A stretch of 64,000 bases of DNA from Sapria himalayana. Lineage: Eukaryota > Streptophyta > Magnoliopsida > Malpighiales > Rafflesiaceae. The stretch's first letter is position 1. The number at the start of each line of letters is the position of its first letter. A model generated the notes under the pieces. The model was not told where the DNA came from. It saw only the letters and a program-made list of their open reading frames with translations, and did not search any database. The stretch is taken from NCBI GenBank assembly GCA_029783825.1, contig JAREIK010003088.1, positions 674,084 to 738,083 of the forward strand, read 5' to 3'. This document shows, piece by piece, positions 61,401 to 64,000 of the stretch. Position numbers and translations under genes: made by a program.

Positions 61401-62420
61401 GAGTGAATTTTATATTTCATTAGGGTTCCAAAACCAAATAAGGGATGCACGACCAATATCAAATCCTAGAGTTGGGGGACACAACTTTCAAATCCTCCTA
61501 CTTCAGAGATTAATTATGTAATTTGTATGAAATTAGCATGGTTTAAGATTTATAATATTTAGATTATGTAGTATAAATTGTTTGATTTGATTTATGCTAT
61601 TATGGTTTGATTTTATCTTACGTGTTGAATATTGAATGATGATGACTAAATATAACTTGAATTAGTATTTAGACTAATTGTGAGTTCGTGCGAGGTTATC
61701 ATGGTAGATGATAATAAGTAATTCATGAGATTCACCAATACATATGATAATAAGGTGATGATAATCCTTCCAATTGTGATGTATGAGATATATTTATCTA
61801 TTGAAATCCAGAGTTTGGGTATATTAATCACTATGAGTATGATGCTTATAAAAACAAAACCTTAAATATGTTTATTTTCTAATATATTGTACATATAATA
61901 GAGAGACTAGTTCTTGAATGGGATGAATATTATATAGAATATTCTCATAAGAAGTTTATATTTGGTGTGAGGAGTCGCATCATTACTGAAGATGATGGTG
62001 ATAAATAATTCTTAGGATATACATAATTGTGTGATGAATAACAAGGTGGTAATACTCCTTTTTTGTTCCTTTTACTTGTAAGATTCCTACAAATGAAATT
62101 CAAAGCAGACATATATTACTTGTATGAGTATAGCACTTATGAAGATAAAGTATAAATACTTATAAACTATGCTAATTATTAGTATGTATGATAGTGGAGA
62201 CCATTAAAAAGTATGTGCATATGAAGTAATGATTAAGAGTAATTTGACAAAGTTGTTTAAAAGGTATGTGATTTTTAATCACTCTCATGTATAGATAATT
62301 TGTTATCTTGGTGGTAACTTAGTGAGTGGATAATTATAAGGGGACCATAATTATGAATGATTTAATATAAATAACTATCTTGTATGCAAATAAGGTAAGT
62401 GGTCATCTGCACAATACCCC
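61400..62420 (-). repeat. Dispersed repeat family, inverted copy 3
   Basis: ACTAGTTCTTGAATGGGATG with GAATATTATATAGAATATTC (61908-61944) is the inverse of the CTATAAAATATTC...GAACTAGTTCTT block at 21090-21130. GATGATGGTGATAAATAA also matches inversely. Two sub-copies (61640-61860 and 61910-62170) suggest an internal duplication. Confidence 0.4.
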
Positions 62421-64000
62421 ACCCTTCATTATATGTCTAGCATTATGTGAATTGAACAAATTAATAGAATTATGTAGTTTAGGTTGCCTCTTATTAGATT
62501 TCCAAACTATCATTACAATCTTAATAGGATCAATATCTGGATAAAAAGTTGATTATATTACTTGTATGACTCATGTATTTGATAATCTCAGTTGATGATA
62601 TACTCATTTAAATGAGCTTTTGAGATGTCACATAACTTATTAAATTAGGAAGAGTAACAAAGTTAGAACAATATATTGGTACCATAGCCATGAATTATTT
62701 AGTTTGGCTACTCAACGTGAATTGACATTATTATTTTTATAAAATAATAATTTTTTTAGTAAATTGGATAGTATTATATCTGATAAATATTTTTGAATTT
62801 TATAGCTAAGTCATGTTAACTAAATGTGGATAGTTACCTTTTAGATTTGCTTGCATATCTTTGATTTTTCTTTTTTTTTTCTTTTCAATCATTTATATAT
62901 CATATTTGAATGTACAACCACTTCTACCAAGACTTCCATGCTAGAAATCTTGATGAAGAATTTGAAGATATAGCTTCAATTATTTGCAAAGAAGAAATGG
63001 AAGTGGACTATATAGCCTTGGCAAATGAATTGAAGAAATTTGATGAGTAATGTGCTCGTGAAATTGAAAAATTCAAGACTTTTGTAATGCCAAGGCTAAA
63101 TAGAAAAGATGAATGGAAAGAAGTGATAACTAGACCATGTGAATGAAGAAATAGAAATACTCATTCCTTAATCATATATAAATATTATTGAAAGTACAAA
63201 GAAGAATGAAGCAGGATGATATACTAAAAAATTGCTTCAACATGTAGAGGATTCGGTAATTTGAAACTTAAGGTGATATTTCTTGTGGATTATGATAGTT
63301 TTATTATAATTACTCTTTGTAAATATTATGGAAAGCGACATACCTTAAGCTTGGATCAACCAAATGGACTTCTCCCATATATCCATATTTCCAAAGAATC
63401 ATAAGGAAGATGACAATGCTATAGTAGATTTGCATCATTGAGTAGGTATCTTATTCTTTTTATATCCTTAAAACCAAAATTGAATATAAATTTATAGTTA
63501 AATCAATCCATTCAGTTTCCTATAATATTTAAGAATCTAATTTATTTATTATAAATATAAATATACATAACCATAATTAATTTAAGGCAAATAAAATTAA
63601 ATAAACAAAAACTATAAAACTTCTTCCATCTCTTCTGGATAAAGTTATTGAACAAATCCCAACCTGGATAAGATTTAAGGCTTTCAATATAAATTATTTC
63701 GTACAATACTTTATATAATTATAATTCATACCACTATATAATTATAATTACTCTCTTACTTATTCAAAATATATTTTGCTCTTTGTTACTTATCACAAAT
63801 TAAATTCTCCATATTAAGATTATAAATATCCAATGGTTAACAATATAATTCAATTAACATCTAGCTATTTCTTTGATATTTTCTACTTAGCTTATTTGAA
63901 TTGACAGATTAAAGTAAATCTATAAGATTTGAAAATATCAAAATTTATAAGGTTCCTCAATGAGGTATCATCAATCCTTTTGATAGGACATTGATTCCAA
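62421..64000. other. AT-rich DNA with a short unrecognised coding-like segment
   Basis: Near 62955-63050 the plus strand reads DEEFEDIASIICKEEME and ALANELKKFDE without a stop for about 30 codons. No family match. The rest is AT-rich with frequent stops. Confidence 0.3.

Overview
The window is AT-rich nuclear DNA from a flowering plant, most likely a eudicot. The evidence is a two-exon plant bHLH gene with a GT-AG intron, a full-length TRM9-type tRNA methyltransferase, Ty1/copia and Ty3/gypsy elements, CACTA (En/Spm) and PIF/Harbinger transposons, and long AT-rich intergenic stretches. No tRNA, rRNA or organellar gene was recognised. The species cannot be named from what is visible. Alignments were done by eye, so boundaries of old elements are approximate.

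Layout. 1-11 kb: an unrecognised edge ORF, a decayed copia polyprotein (about 2.9-5.0 kb), a GC-richer unexplained island (6.3-7.1 kb), and nested MITE-like and PIF/Harbinger-like repeats (7.9-11.0 kb) holding a decayed ORF1 but no transposase. 11.4-15.6 kb: a second decayed copia copy. 15.7-19.6 kb: a broken TNP2 (CACTA) transposase on the minus strand. 20.9-21.5 kb: a dispersed repeat also seen near 2 kb and, inverted, near 62 kb.

21.9-42.3 kb: the most interesting object, a roughly 20 kb CACTA-type element. Its two ends are not short TIRs. They are multi-kilobase inverted arms, each carrying the terminus, subterminal repeats, a matching leader segment that ends at a possible splice donor, and an AT-rich array. 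The arms face inward onto two convergent decayed genes, a TNPA/Transposase_24-like gene (+) and a TNP2 transposase (-). The right arm alone contains an intact 352-codon TRM9-like ORF and a complete copia element with target-site duplication ATATA.

42.5-47.3 kb: another piece of CACTA leader, then AT-rich spacer, then an intact bHLH52/53-like transcription factor gene. A decayed tandem copy of that gene follows and has been split by a complete, fairly young copia element (47917-52954, target-site duplication CTAAG) whose reading frame carries nine premature stops.

53.2-64 kb: a possible SINE, a gypsy gag remnant, a tandem satellite with telomere-like CTAAACC tracts (55.1-58.4 kb), and unassigned repeat-rich DNA. 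The only two host-type genes with intact frames are the bHLH gene and the TRM9-like gene; nearly everything else is transposon in various states of decay.
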